NCBI GenBank assembly: GCA_045599185.1
Contig: JAZRVO010000015.1
Location: 1-64,000, forward strand
DNA length: 64,000 nucleotides
Source: UBA1240 sp045599185
GTDB lineage: Bacteria > Spirochaetota > Spirochaetia > Treponematales > Treponemataceae
Direction of reading: 5' to 3'
A model generated the notes under the pieces. It had not been told where the DNA came from. It searched no databases and was given only the letters and a program-made list of their open reading frames with translations. Positions 57,195-64,000 of the stretch are shown here, one piece after another (position 1 is the first letter of the stretch; the number at the start of each line of letters is the position of its first letter). The position numbers were made by a program, and so were the translations under genes.

Positions 57195-58343
57195 TTCACT
57201 GAAAAGAATAACACGCTTAAGCTTAAATCTGCAACCCTTGCGCAGAAATCCGGCATAACCGTAAAAAATAAAAAAATCCCATTTGAAGAAGCTGCCGACT
57301 TTTTAAAAAGCCAGGTGCCCATGACAAAAACCGAATGGGACACCCTTAACCGCAAATTACAGTTCCGCGCCTTTACCGCGGCAAAACTGGGCACGGCAGA
57401 AGAAATAGAAAAGGCAAAACAGCTGCTGGTAAAGGCAGTTCAAACCGGCTCAAACTACGCCGAAACATGGGAAACCGTAAAGCAAGCCTTAAACAAAAAC
57501 GGCACGCTAAAACCCGGCTACTGGGAAACAGTATTCCGCACAAACACGCAGAGCGCATACATTGCAGGCAAACTGCAAAAATACCAGGACACCGGCGCAA
57601 AAGCCTACCAGCTTATGGTAATAGAAGACAGCCGCACCAGCAGAATATGCCGCCGCCTTTTAAAAGAATCCGGCTACGGTTTAATCCTGCCAACAGACCA
57701 CCAGTTCTGGCAAACCTACGGCTTTCCCCCGTATCACTTCAACTGCCGCACCTCAATCCGCCCAATTTACGGCGCAATGATAGGCACACCCGGCAACAAC
57801 GTAGACAACCCCAGCATGAACAGCTTCCGCAAAAGCAAGTTCAAGCCCCAAACCGGCTTTGGCGGCAACCCGTTAGATTCCGGCAACTGGTGGGACTTAA
57901 CCGAAAACCAGAAGAAACTTGCCGTAAAATACGGACTGCTTAAGGAGATAGAAAAAATTGAAAGAGATTGGATAACAGGGCGTTCTGTTGGAGCAATGGC
58001 AAAAAAATTCCATGTAGATATGGAACAAAGTGTAAAAACTGACGATGATGATTCTTTTGTAATTATAAAAGAAGGAACATATGTTACAGGTGTAAAAGTT
58101 ATTGCACAAGGTGCTAACGGTGGAAAAGAAGTAAAACGTGGTATTGACGATATAAAGAGACTTGTTCTTCAATATCCTCTGCCAAATGGAAGTTTGACAT
58201 CAGAAAAAGATTGGTATAAAGTTAGAGGTACAGCTATACTTTACAATTTAGAAACGAAAGAAGAAAAAAAAGCAGAAATCCATTGGTATCAATGCAAAAA
58301 TATTGGTAAAATTGAGTTCAAATTCAAGAGGTTTGTTAAATGA
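57195..58343 (+). CDS. MuF-like phage head protein remnant with C-terminal toxin-like domain
   Basis: The frame is open from 57195, after a stop, but has no start codon before GTG 57315; family-like sequence (KIPFEEAADFLKSQVPMTKTEWD) spans that point, so the 5' end is truncated. The head-morphogenesis core shows EDSRTSRICRRLL and FPPYHFNCRTSIRPIYG, typical of SPP1 gp7/Mu gpF proteins. After GNWWDLTENQKK (about 57930) composition drops sharply, and a new C-terminal domain ends WYKVRGTAILYNLE, then AEIHWYQCKNIGKIEFKFKR. This layout matches phage MuF polymorphic toxins, in which a nuclease-like domain follows. The next gene overlaps its stop. Translation could restart at 57315 or 57321. Confidence 0.8.
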   Translation, partial: FTEKNNTLKLKSATLAQKSGITVKNKKIPFEEAADFLKSQVPMTKTEWDTLNRKLQFRAFTAAKLGTAEEIEKAKQLLVKAVQTGSNYAETWETVKQALNKNGTLKPGYWETVFRTNTQSAYIAGKLQKYQDTGAKAYQLMVIEDSRTSRICRRLLKESGYGLILPTDHQFWQTYGFPPYHFNCRTSIRPIYGAMIGTPGNNVDNPSMNSFRKSKFKPQTGFGGNPLDSGNWWDLTENQKKLAVKYGLLKEIEKIERDWITGRSVGAMAKKFHVDMEQSVKTDDDDSFVIIKEGTYVTGVKVIAQGANGGKEVKRGIDDIKRLVLQYPLPNGSLTSEKDWYKVRGTAILYNLETKEEKKAEIHWYQCKNIGKIEFKFKRFVK

Positions 58344-58507
58344 AAGCAAGATGCCTAATTTCGGTTAATATTGATTTGGTTGTTGGTAATATTTACGAAG
58401 TTATAGGAATTGAGGATTTTTTTGGAAAAAAATGTTATCGTGTAATTGATGACAGTGGAGAAGATTATCTTTATGGCATCAAGTGTTTTGAAATTATAGA
58501 ATCATAA
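58340..58507 (+). CDS. Immunity-like small protein
   Basis: A 55-residue protein starting MKARCLISVN and ending CFEIIES, overlapping the toxin-like gene stop (ATGA). It contains LVVGNIYEVIGIEDFF and YRVIDDSGEDYLYGIKCFEI, a pattern seen in many short SH3-barrel-like proteins of gut bacteria. Its AT-rich composition matches the toxin-like domain and not the phage part. Position and size suggest it neutralises that domain. It is followed by a terminator. Confidence 0.75.
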   Translation: MKARCLISVNIDLVVGNIYEVIGIEDFFGKKCYRVIDDSGEDYLYGIKCFEIIES

Positions 58508-58516
58508 CTAAACAAC

Positions 58517-58549
58517 AAAGCCCCGTATTTTGCGGGGCTTTTTTTTAAT
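58517..58549 (+). terminator. Terminator of the toxin/immunity unit
   Basis: AAAGCCCCG (58517-58525), loop TATTTTG less one base, CGGGGCTTT, then a T run. Confidence 0.9.
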
Positions 58550-58976
58550 CGTTTTTCTTGGCAATTGCTTCTTTCAGCCAAGTTTTTTTATGCTCTTCTA
58601 TCCATTTCTCGCATTCTCTTTTAAAGCCACAAAACAATCCGTCTTTATCTAATCTGTTTGATATAGACACAATTTCATACCCTTTAGCATTTTCATACAC
58701 AATAAAAATATCTGCTTTTTCATCGTCTGTCATCTTTCTCCTCCTTTCCGTTACATAGCTGCCCATTTCGTTCAGCTGCCAGTCTTTCGGCTTTAAGCCG
58801 CCTGTATGTTCAAAGTAGCAGGCGTGTCCACCGTCTGCATAATCCACATGGTAAGGGCACGTTAAACAGCCAAAAACCGGGTTAACGGCTACGTGCTCGC
58901 AATGCTGCTTAATGTCTATTACCATTTTGCGCAACGTTCTAATTACTTTGGGCTTGTATTCAAATCTTGGTTTCAT
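58545..58976 (-). CDS. Small phage-type protein with Cys/His cluster
   Basis: A 143-residue protein of unknown function. A possible metal site is formed by CEH, CLTCPYH and ACYFEH (residues about 26-56). The C-terminal half is charged and helical. It overlaps the end of the gene upstream (58960) by 17 bp, so both are one unit, divergent from the XRE repressor. Such small charged proteins are common in phage early regions. Confidence 0.6.
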   Translation of the reverse strand: MKPRFEYKPKVIRTLRKMVIDIKQHCEHVAVNPVFGCLTCPYHVDYADGGHACYFEHTGGLKPKDWQLNEMGSYVTERRRKMTDDEKADIFIVYENAKGYEIVSISNRLDKDGLFCGFKRECEKWIEEHKKTWLKEAIAKKND

Positions 58977-59130
58977 TTTCCAGTTCCTTCAAAATCCTGT
59001 CGTGCAGGTCTGCCCAGTAACAGGCAAGGCGGCATTTTACGCGCTCATTTAATCCGTTGGCGCTGTCCAGTGTAATACCGTCAAGCATCATACCAAAATC
59101 AGTCATCATGTCTTCAATGTCATTAGGCAT
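58960..59130 (-). CDS. Very small phage-type protein
   Basis: A 56-residue acidic protein starting MPNDIEDMMTDFGMML. The longer frame from 59160 is rejected because GGAGG sits 8 bp before the ATG at 59130. It overlaps the downstream gene by 17 bp. Function unknown; position suggests a phage early gene controlled by the divergent repressor. Confidence 0.55.
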   Translation of the reverse strand: MPNDIEDMMTDFGMMLDGITLDSANGLNERVKCRLACYWADLHDRILKELENETKI

Positions 59131-59172
59131 ATTGTCCTCCGTTAAAGTCCGTTTATCCATTCTTCAATGATA

Positions 59173-59200
59173 AAACCTATTCTAAAAAAGCTAGAGGTTT
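59173..59200. promoter_or_regulatory. Candidate repressor operator
   Basis: AAACCT and AGGTTT (outer arms) form an inverted repeat in the 74-bp gap between the divergent XRE gene and the small phage-type genes. Confidence 0.4.
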
Positions 59201-59204
59201 AATA

Positions 59205-59528
59205 ATGAGTTTAGACTTTTTTAGAGAACGGTTAAGGTTTTTAAGAAATGAAAAAGGTGTTTCTGCAAGAGAAATGAGCCTTGCCCTAGGACAAAATGAA
59301 AGCTATATAAACAAAATAGAAACAGGGTTAAGAGATGTTTCTATGCCAATGTTCTTTAATATTTGCGAATATCTAAAAATTGAACCTTCTGTTTTTTTCA
59401 ATAAAAATATTAACAATACTGCAAGCACAGACACCCAGCTGATTGAATGTTTCAGAAAACTTTCGCCGGAACAGTCTAAATACATTCTTTTATTGTTACG
59501 CGATTTAACCCATACCGTAAAATGCTGA
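59205..59528 (+). CDS. XRE-family repressor
   Basis: The 107-residue protein has an N-terminal helix-turn-helix (LRFLRNEKGVSAREMSLALGQNESYINKIETG) and a short C-terminal helical region (LSPEQSKYILLLLRDL). It resembles phage cI-type or Rgg-like repressors without a protease domain. It is divergent from two small phage-type genes and likely controls them and itself. Confidence 0.85.
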   Translation: MSLDFFRERLRFLRNEKGVSAREMSLALGQNESYINKIETGLRDVSMPMFFNICEYLKIEPSVFFNKNINNTASTDTQLIECFRKLSPEQSKYILLLLRDLTHTVKC

Positions 59529-59631
59529 AAGCGTGCCGTGTTTCAAATAAAGATAAAAACCGCAGGGCTGAAAACCAGACGGATGAACACAGATTTTGCC
59601 GATAATGCTGGCAGTGCAGGTTAAAGTGCTA

Positions 59632-60471
59632 ATGAATGATACAGCAAGAGAATATTTAAGCTACGGAAAAGTTCTGCTTCCTCTTTTGAAATGCAGAAAA
59701 ATCATTAAGCCGGAAGAATTCCGCTGGGGCAGCAAAGACCAGTATTTCCTTTATTTTTCTGCGCCGGCAAAAAAAACTGATACCCTTGTAATTTACATAC
59801 ACGGCGGCGGCTGGAATAGCAATTCGCCAAAGCAGCATTTTTTTATAGGGCAGAAAATTGCACTGGAAGGTTTTGACTGCGTAATGCCGGGCTACAGAAA
59901 AACGCCGAAGTGCCGCTACGAAGAAATAAGCGATGACATTTTTAAGGGCTATTCTGAAATTAAAAAGTTCCTTGCCGCAAAAAACTGCAAGTATTCAAAA
60001 ATAATTGTTGCCGGTTCTTCTGCCGGGGCACACCTTGGTGCGCTGCTTTGCCTTGATGCAGAAAAACAGGAAAAATACGGAATTGCCGAAAATGAGTTTT
60101 CCGGCTTAATTTCAATGTCAGGCCCGTTATGCTTCGATTTTGCCCAGACCGGCGCGCTGAACATTTTGATGACACAGCTTTTTAACAGTAAAAATGTTTT
60201 GGTCTGGAAAAAAGGCGAACCCTGTTCAAAACTGCATTCACTTTCAGGGTTTAGAATGCTTTTAATTCAAAGTGAACACGACGGTATTGTAGGCTTTAAT
60301 CAGGCAGAAGCATTCTGCAAAAAGGCGCGGGCACTTAAAATTCCTTCGGTTTTGTACAAGGTTACGGAAAGCTGGAACACCCATTCGCTGTACTGCGCCG
60401 GTGTTTTTTTGAAAAACAGAAACGAATCGGCCACGCTGAACAGGTTTTTTGAATTTCTGGAAGAAACCTAA
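59632..60471 (+). CDS. Alpha/beta hydrolase, HSL-type esterase
   Basis: The roughly 279-residue enzyme has the oxyanion motif IYIHGGGW, the nucleophile Ser in IVAGSSAGAHLGALL, a likely Asp in LLIQSEHDGIVG and His in ESWNTHSLY. It lacks a signal peptide. It may deacetylate sugars or short esters. The start is uncertain: a GATAAT box at 59601-59606 makes the Met at 59632 more likely than the frame start at 59596. It is a single gene between the prophage remnant and the zinc operon. Confidence 0.8.
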   Translation: MNDTAREYLSYGKVLLPLLKCRKIIKPEEFRWGSKDQYFLYFSAPAKKTDTLVIYIHGGGWNSNSPKQHFFIGQKIALEGFDCVMPGYRKTPKCRYEEISDDIFKGYSEIKKFLAAKNCKYSKIIVAGSSAGAHLGALLCLDAEKQEKYGIAENEFSGLISMSGPLCFDFAQTGALNILMTQLFNSKNVLVWKKGEPCSKLHSLSGFRMLLIQSEHDGIVGFNQAEAFCKKARALKIPSVLYKVTESWNTHSLYCAGVFLKNRNESATLNRFFEFLEET

Positions 60472-60545
60472 TCAACCCCAATTTTCAAACAGTTCACTTA
60501 CGCAAAAAAAGATTTGCCAATGTAAAAATTCGTTCAAGCCCAAAA

Positions 60546-60576
60546 GCCTGCTGTTTTTAAAAAAGCAAAAGCAGGC
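60546..60576 (-). terminator. Possible terminator of the zinc-uptake operon
   Basis: GCCTGCT (60546-60552) and AGCAGGC (60570-60576), with a short minus-strand T run. Confidence 0.4.
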
Positions 60577-60639
60577 ATAAATTCTTTCAATTAAATTACC
60601 GTTAAACGCCGCAATTAAACCCAAGGTAAAAATAGCTGT

Positions 60640-61446
60640 TTATCTTTTCAAATAGCCTGCAAGGGAACATAAAAGGAATGCTGCAAGGTTGCACACCACA
60701 ATGCTTGCACCTGCCGGAGTGGAAAGGAAAAAGCTGGCGCAGATGCCTGCAAAAAAGCACAGCAGCGAAAGCACTGCGGCGCAAATTACCACTTTGTAAA
60801 AACTTTTGAACACCCTCATTGCACTAAGCGCCGGAAAAACCAGAAGGCTTGAAATCATCATTGCACCCATTAAGCGCATGCCGATTACGATTGTAAGGGC
60901 TGTAAGTACGGCAATCAGCCCGTTAAAGGCTTCGGTTTTTATGCCGGAAGCTTTTGCAAAGGCTTCGTCGAAAGTTACCAGAAAAATCCGCTTGTAAAAA
61001 ACCGCGTAAAGGCTGCAAACAACCACTGCAAGCCCTATGCTTATAAACATGTCTGTCCGGCTTATTGCCAGAATGCTGCCAAACATGTATGCACTTACGT
61101 CCGTGTTAAGGCCGCTGTTAAGCGAAGTTACCAGAATGCCGATTGCAAGGGCGCTGCTGCTTATCAGGGCAATTGCCGCGTCTCCTTTTATGCCGCTGCT
61201 TCCGCTAACGCGTAAAAGTAAAAAGGCCGCCCCGATGCATACGGGAATGCTTACTGCCAAAGGTGCCCAGTTGAATGCAAGTGCAATTGCCATCGTTCCA
61301 AATGCCACGTGGCTTAAACCGTCGCCAATCATGGAAAAACGCTTAAGCACTAAACTTACGCCCAGAAGTGCTGCACAAAGGCTTATAAGGCCGCCGGCAA
61401 TAAGGGCGCGTACCATAAAACTGTATGAAAAAATTGAAAAAATCAT
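60640..61446 (-). CDS. znuB: Zn/Mn ABC transporter permease
   Basis: The 268-residue permease has eight membrane helices and the ABC-3 family pattern (GLISLCAALLGVSLVLKRFSMIGDGLSHVAFG, split by position; GALMISSLLVFPALSAMR-like segment MGAMMISSLLVFPALSAMR). It forms the channel for metal import with ZnuC and ZnuA. It follows znuC by 22 bp. Confidence 0.92.
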   Translation of the reverse strand: MIFSIFSYSFMVRALIAGGLISLCAALLGVSLVLKRFSMIGDGLSHVAFGTMAIALAFNWAPLAVSIPVCIGAAFLLLRVSGSSGIKGDAAIALISSSALAIGILVTSLNSGLNTDVSAYMFGSILAISRTDMFISIGLAVVVCSLYAVFYKRIFLVTFDEAFAKASGIKTEAFNGLIAVLTALTIVIGMRLMGAMMISSLLVFPALSAMRVFKSFYKVVICAAVLSLLCFFAGICASFFLSTPAGASIVVCNLAAFLLCSLAGYLKR

Positions 61447-61468
61447 TTGCTTTTCCTTTGTGCTGTTT

Positions 61469-62275
61469 TTAGTGGCTGTGCTGCCCCAAAATAATGTGGC
61501 TTGCGTTGCAGTTGCTGCCGCAATGGGTGCATAAATGGGTCTGGCACACTTCTACGTGGCTTAAATCCCTGTAAAGCGAAGTTTTCTGGTATTCGCCGGT
61601 AGTACCAAAAAAAGCAACTTCCCTGTTCATGTGCAAAATGTGGCTGGCGTTCTGCACGGCGCGGTGCACGTCGTGACTAACCATTATAATCGCAAGGTTT
61701 TCTTCCTTGTTCAGCCTGCGGATGAGCGTGTAAAGTTCGTCCGTAACGGCAGGGTCAAGGCCGGTAACGGGTTCGTCTAAAACCAGCAGGTCTTTTGCGG
61801 CGCAAAGTGAACGGGCTAAAAGTACACGCTGCTGCTGTCCGCCGGAAAGTTCGCGGAATGATTTGTTTTCAATTGGAAGCAGTTCAAGTTTTTCCATCTG
61901 GCTTTGGGCCTGCTGCTTCTGTTCTTTTGAATGAAAAAAGCCGAAATTGCTTATGCTGTTAGCCCTTATTGTTCCCGAAAGAACAATTTCCCTTACCGTT
62001 GCCGGAAAATCCCGCTGAATTTCTGTTTTCTGCGGAAGATAGCCTATCTGCGCCGTGTTCCGCTCAATGCTGCCGGTTTTAGGTTCAAGCAGACCTAAAA
62101 GGGTTTTTACAATTGTGCTTTTGCCCGAACCGTTTGCACCAACAATGCAAAGGTAATCGCCCCTGTTTACTGAAAAACTGACGTTCTGGCATGCAACGTA
62201 GCTGCCGTACTGGGTTGCAACATTACGGCATTCAATTAGGCAGCCGTTTTTTCCGGTATCATTCAAATTTTCCAT
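61469..62275 (-). CDS. znuC: Zn/Mn ABC transporter ATPase
   Basis: The 268-residue ATPase has Walker A GANGSGKST, signature LSGGQQQRVLLARS and Walker B LLVLDEPVTGLD, and the H-loop in MVSHDVH. An unusual C-terminal tail is Cys/His-rich (VCQTHLCTHCGSNC, then HIILGQHSH), which could bind metal and sense zinc. It sits between znuA and znuB. Confidence 0.93.
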   Translation of the reverse strand: MENLNDTGKNGCLIECRNVATQYGSYVACQNVSFSVNRGDYLCIVGANGSGKSTIVKTLLGLLEPKTGSIERNTAQIGYLPQKTEIQRDFPATVREIVLSGTIRANSISNFGFFHSKEQKQQAQSQMEKLELLPIENKSFRELSGGQQQRVLLARSLCAAKDLLVLDEPVTGLDPAVTDELYTLIRRLNKEENLAIIMVSHDVHRAVQNASHILHMNREVAFFGTTGEYQKTSLYRDLSHVEVCQTHLCTHCGSNCNASHIILGQHSH

Positions 62276-62291
62276 AATTTTTTACTTCCTG

Positions 62292-63302
62292 TCAGCGCAG
62301 ACCTTTTTTTAAGGTTTCTGCGTTTTTTTTCATAAGGCTTACGTAGTTTTCGCCTGCTTCAAAGTCGTCCTTGCTTATGTTTTGCAGGGAATAAAGCATG
62401 TAAGCCGGCACTCCTGCCGATTCGGCAACAATGTCTGCAATTTTGTGGTTTGTAAGTTCAATGTAAAAAACTGCCGGCAGCTGTTTCTGCTTTACGGTTT
62501 CAATCAGGCTGGCAATTGTTGCACTGCTTGCTTCTACTGCGGTGCTGCAGCCTGCAAAAGCCGCCATGTAATTTAAATTGTAGCAGCTGGCAAAATACGC
62601 AAAAGGAAAGCGGTCTGCCATTACAATGTATTTCTGTTCCGCATCCGCAACAGTTTTGCCTATTTCGGCGGCAGTCTGTTCAATCTGCTTTGCGTAGTTT
62701 TCCGCGTTCTGCTTAATTTCTTCTTCGTCAAGTCCGGGGCAGTTTTGCAAAATTGAACCGGTAATTTTTTCAAGCATTATCAGGGCATTTTCAGGCGAAG
62801 TCCAGATGTGTTCGTCGCTTTCTGCTTCTTCGTCAGAACTGTTTTCATCGCCTTTGCTGCTTTCCAGTCCTTCTGGTTCTTCTACGGTTTTTACAAAATC
62901 AATAAGCTTAAGGCATGGTGGTGCATTTTTGCCAATTGCATCAAGCAGAACAGATTCAACCCAGTCGTCGCTTTCTCCGCCAATGTAAATGAACAAATCC
63001 GCATTGCCGATTGCAATTATGTCGGCCGGGGAAGGGTCAAAGGAATGGACTTCTGCGCCAGGTTTTATTAAAAGCTTAAGGTTTACGTTTTTGTTCAGGC
63101 TGTTGCCAAGGGCTGCACGAGCAAAGTCGTAGCATACAAAATTGGTGGCTACGATTGAATATTTGTGTGCCTTGGGCTGGTTCTGTTTTTTGCCGCTGCA
63201 CGAAAAACTTAAAATGCAAAACGCCAGCATTCCAAATATCAGCGAAATGCTAAAAAAAACTTTGTTTAATGGAAGATTTTTACTGATTTTTCTGTTTTTC
63301 AC
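62292..63302 (-). CDS. znuA: Zn/Mn-binding lipoprotein
   Basis: The 336-residue binding protein has a lipoprotein signal (lipobox near ILSFSC) and the cluster A-I fold: ligand His in GAEVHSFDPSP, a central acidic loop (EEAESDEH) before IWTSPENA, and VVATNF-like start (IVATNFVCYD). The loop is acidic and not His-rich as in many ZnuA. The usual ligand after the helix appears as ADRFPFAYFA, where a His is expected, so metal choice is uncertain (Zn or Mn). The start lies 40 bp after the regulator gene. Confidence 0.88.
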   Translation of the reverse strand: MKNRKISKNLPLNKVFFSISLIFGMLAFCILSFSCSGKKQNQPKAHKYSIVATNFVCYDFARAALGNSLNKNVNLKLLIKPGAEVHSFDPSPADIIAIGNADLFIYIGGESDDWVESVLLDAIGKNAPPCLKLIDFVKTVEEPEGLESSKGDENSSDEEAESDEHIWTSPENALIMLEKITGSILQNCPGLDEEEIKQNAENYAKQIEQTAAEIGKTVADAEQKYIVMADRFPFAYFASCYNLNYMAAFAGCSTAVEASSATIASLIETVKQKQLPAVFYIELTNHKIADIVAESAGVPAYMLYSLQNISKDDFEAGENYVSLMKKNAETLKKGLR

Positions 63303-63341
63303 TTTTGTTTTCCTTTTGAATTGTCAGTTTGCAGTCATGTT

Positions 63342-63761
63342 TCATGCTTCTGCACATTCGCTGCAAAGACCGTACAAAATTGTGTGGCTGCGGTTTATGC
63401 AAAAATTGTGGCTTAGCAAAATGTGCTTTTCAATGTCCAGAATGCTGCTGCATTCCATGTGAATTATTTTTCCGCATTTTTCGCATTTTAAATGGTAGTG
63501 TTCAGTGCATTTGCTGGCGCTGTTTACAAACTGCCAGCGGGCTTTTTTGCCGTCTTCGCCTATAAACTTGTGAATTGTGCCGGTTTTTGCCATTGCTTCA
63601 AGGTTGCGGTAAACCGTTGCAAGCCCTATTTTGTAGCCGTTCCTTTCCAAATCCGCGATAATTTCTCCGGCCGTCATTGCGTTGCCGTTGTTTCGTTCCA
63701 GGCATTCGGCAAGGGCTTCGCGCTGGCCGGTGCGGTAGTTGGCGTCATTTTGCAGTTCCAT
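63342..63761 (-). CDS. Fur-family metal regulator (Zur/Fur/PerR)
   Basis: The regulator has the winged-helix part (TAGEIIADLERNGYKIGLATVYRNLEAMAKTG) and structural zinc pairs (CEKCGK and CSECAE). Upstream of znuACB on the same strand, it is probably Zur or an Mn-responsive relative. GGAG lies 8 bp before the ATG at 63761; the ATG at 63767 is only 2 bp from it, so 63761 is preferred. It probably represses its own operon through the boxes at 63786 and 63812. Confidence 0.9.
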   Translation of the reverse strand: MELQNDANYRTGQREALAECLERNNGNAMTAGEIIADLERNGYKIGLATVYRNLEAMAKTGTIHKFIGEDGKKARWQFVNSASKCTEHYHLKCEKCGKIIHMECSSILDIEKHILLSHNFCINRSHTILYGLCSECAEA

Positions 63762-63779
63762 TTGCATTTCTCCGCAAGT

Positions 63780-63808
63780 TGAATATGGTAATCATTCTCA
63801 AATTTCAA
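63780..63808 (-). promoter_or_regulatory. Regulator-znuACB promoter
   Basis: Minus strand TTGAAA (63803-63808), 17 bp, TATTCA (63780-63785). Its spacer is occupied by the Fur-type box at 63786-63800. Confidence 0.65.
63786..63800. promoter_or_regulatory. Fur-family box 1
   Basis: TGGTAATCATTCTCA matches the 7-1-7 palindromic consensus TGATAATNATTATCA at most positions and fills the promoter spacer. Confidence 0.7.
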
Positions 63809-63811
63809 AAA

Positions 63812-63826
63812 TGATAAGCATTTTCA
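63812..63826. promoter_or_regulatory. Fur-family box 2
   Basis: TGATAAGCATTTTCA is a second 7-1-7 box upstream of the -35, centred 26 bp from box 1. Confidence 0.7.
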
Positions 63827-63923
63827 TTTTCAGCGTCAATAGCCTTGTTTGGCAATACATTTCATTTCATCATGCTGAACTTGTATGCAAAAGTTAGAAA
63901 CAATGCAAGTAGCAAAACCACAG

Positions 63924-63944
63924 ATTCCGAAACAAGTTCGGAAT
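63924..63944. repeat. REP-like hairpin
   Basis: ATTCCGAA-ACAAG-TTCGGAAT, an 8-bp perfect hairpin in otherwise gene-free DNA at the window end. Similar short palindromes are common as dispersed repeats. Confidence 0.5.
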
Positions 63945-64000
63945 GACAGTTTTTGTCCTTCAAAAAAAGCGATAATGCTTTACGGGTTTGCAAAAATACC

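Noticed and set aside
58960..59160. 66-residue version of the small phage-type gene
   Set aside because: The first 10 codons have no ribosome site, while GGAGG precedes the internal ATG at 59130.

Overview
The window looks like chromosomal DNA from an anaerobic, saccharolytic, host-associated bacterium. The best guess is a Treponema-type spirochaete; this rests on gene content and protein style and not on an rRNA gene, so it is inference. Housekeeping genes are moderately AT-rich, use AAGGAG-type ribosome sites and TTGACA/TATAAT-like promoters, and in several places seem to give leaderless mRNAs. A lipoprotein GH10 xylanase, a clan-D alpha-galactosidase, a GPH-type sugar symporter, a 2-oxoacid:ferredoxin oxidoreductase and a stand-alone PP2C/7TM sensor fit a gut or rumen carbohydrate fermenter.

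Layout. 1-2.6 kb: AT-rich end of a type I restriction locus (hsdR 3' end plus an unknown gene). 2.8-6.2 kb: yajC-secD-secF. 6.3-19.2 kb: ispH, valS, a small HD-type alarmone hydrolase, gap, purC, a NarX/LuxR-type two-component pair with an S-component-like membrane protein and two striking palindromes, a GH10 xylanase, pgk and tpiA. 19.3-26.4 kb: a DMT exporter, then a symporter / acyl-CoA ligase / iorA / iorB operon. 26.6-32.6 kb: alpha-galactosidase divergent from a glycosyltransferase-like gene, followed by a TetR regulator and a GPH symporter, with a TetR-style operator between. 32.6-33 kb holds a candidate structured RNA. 33-46.2 kb: 7TM-PP2C sensor, HAD phosphatase, MATE exporter, two identical tRNA-Lys genes, a chemotaxis receptor, a CPA2 antiporter with CBS domains, an inactive protease-like protein with a DUF1266 protein, and a YihY-cNMP fusion. 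46.3-48.8 kb: an AT-rich two-gene module (N6-adenine methylase fused to a target-recognition domain, plus an unknown protein) behind a promoter bracketed by two identical palindromic operators. 48.9-57.2 kb: rmuC, a eukaryote-like long guaA, tRNA-Val, a lipoprotein, an acyl-CoA synthetase, a 78-nt nested inverted repeat, a small membrane protein and a PAP2 phosphatase. 57.2-59.5 kb: a prophage remnant with a truncated MuF-like head protein ending in an AT-rich toxin-like domain, a 55-residue immunity-like gene, two small phage-like genes and a divergent XRE repressor. 59.6-63.8 kb: an esterase and a zinc/manganese uptake operon (fur/zur-znuA-znuC-znuB) with two Fur-family boxes over its promoter.

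The best candidates for something new are the MuF toxin/immunity module (57.2-58.5 kb), the operator-controlled methylase plus unknown protein (46.3-48.8 kb), the paired palindromes sharing a 14-mer around the two-component locus (14.88-15.64 kb), and the structured RNA candidate at 32.69-32.80 kb.
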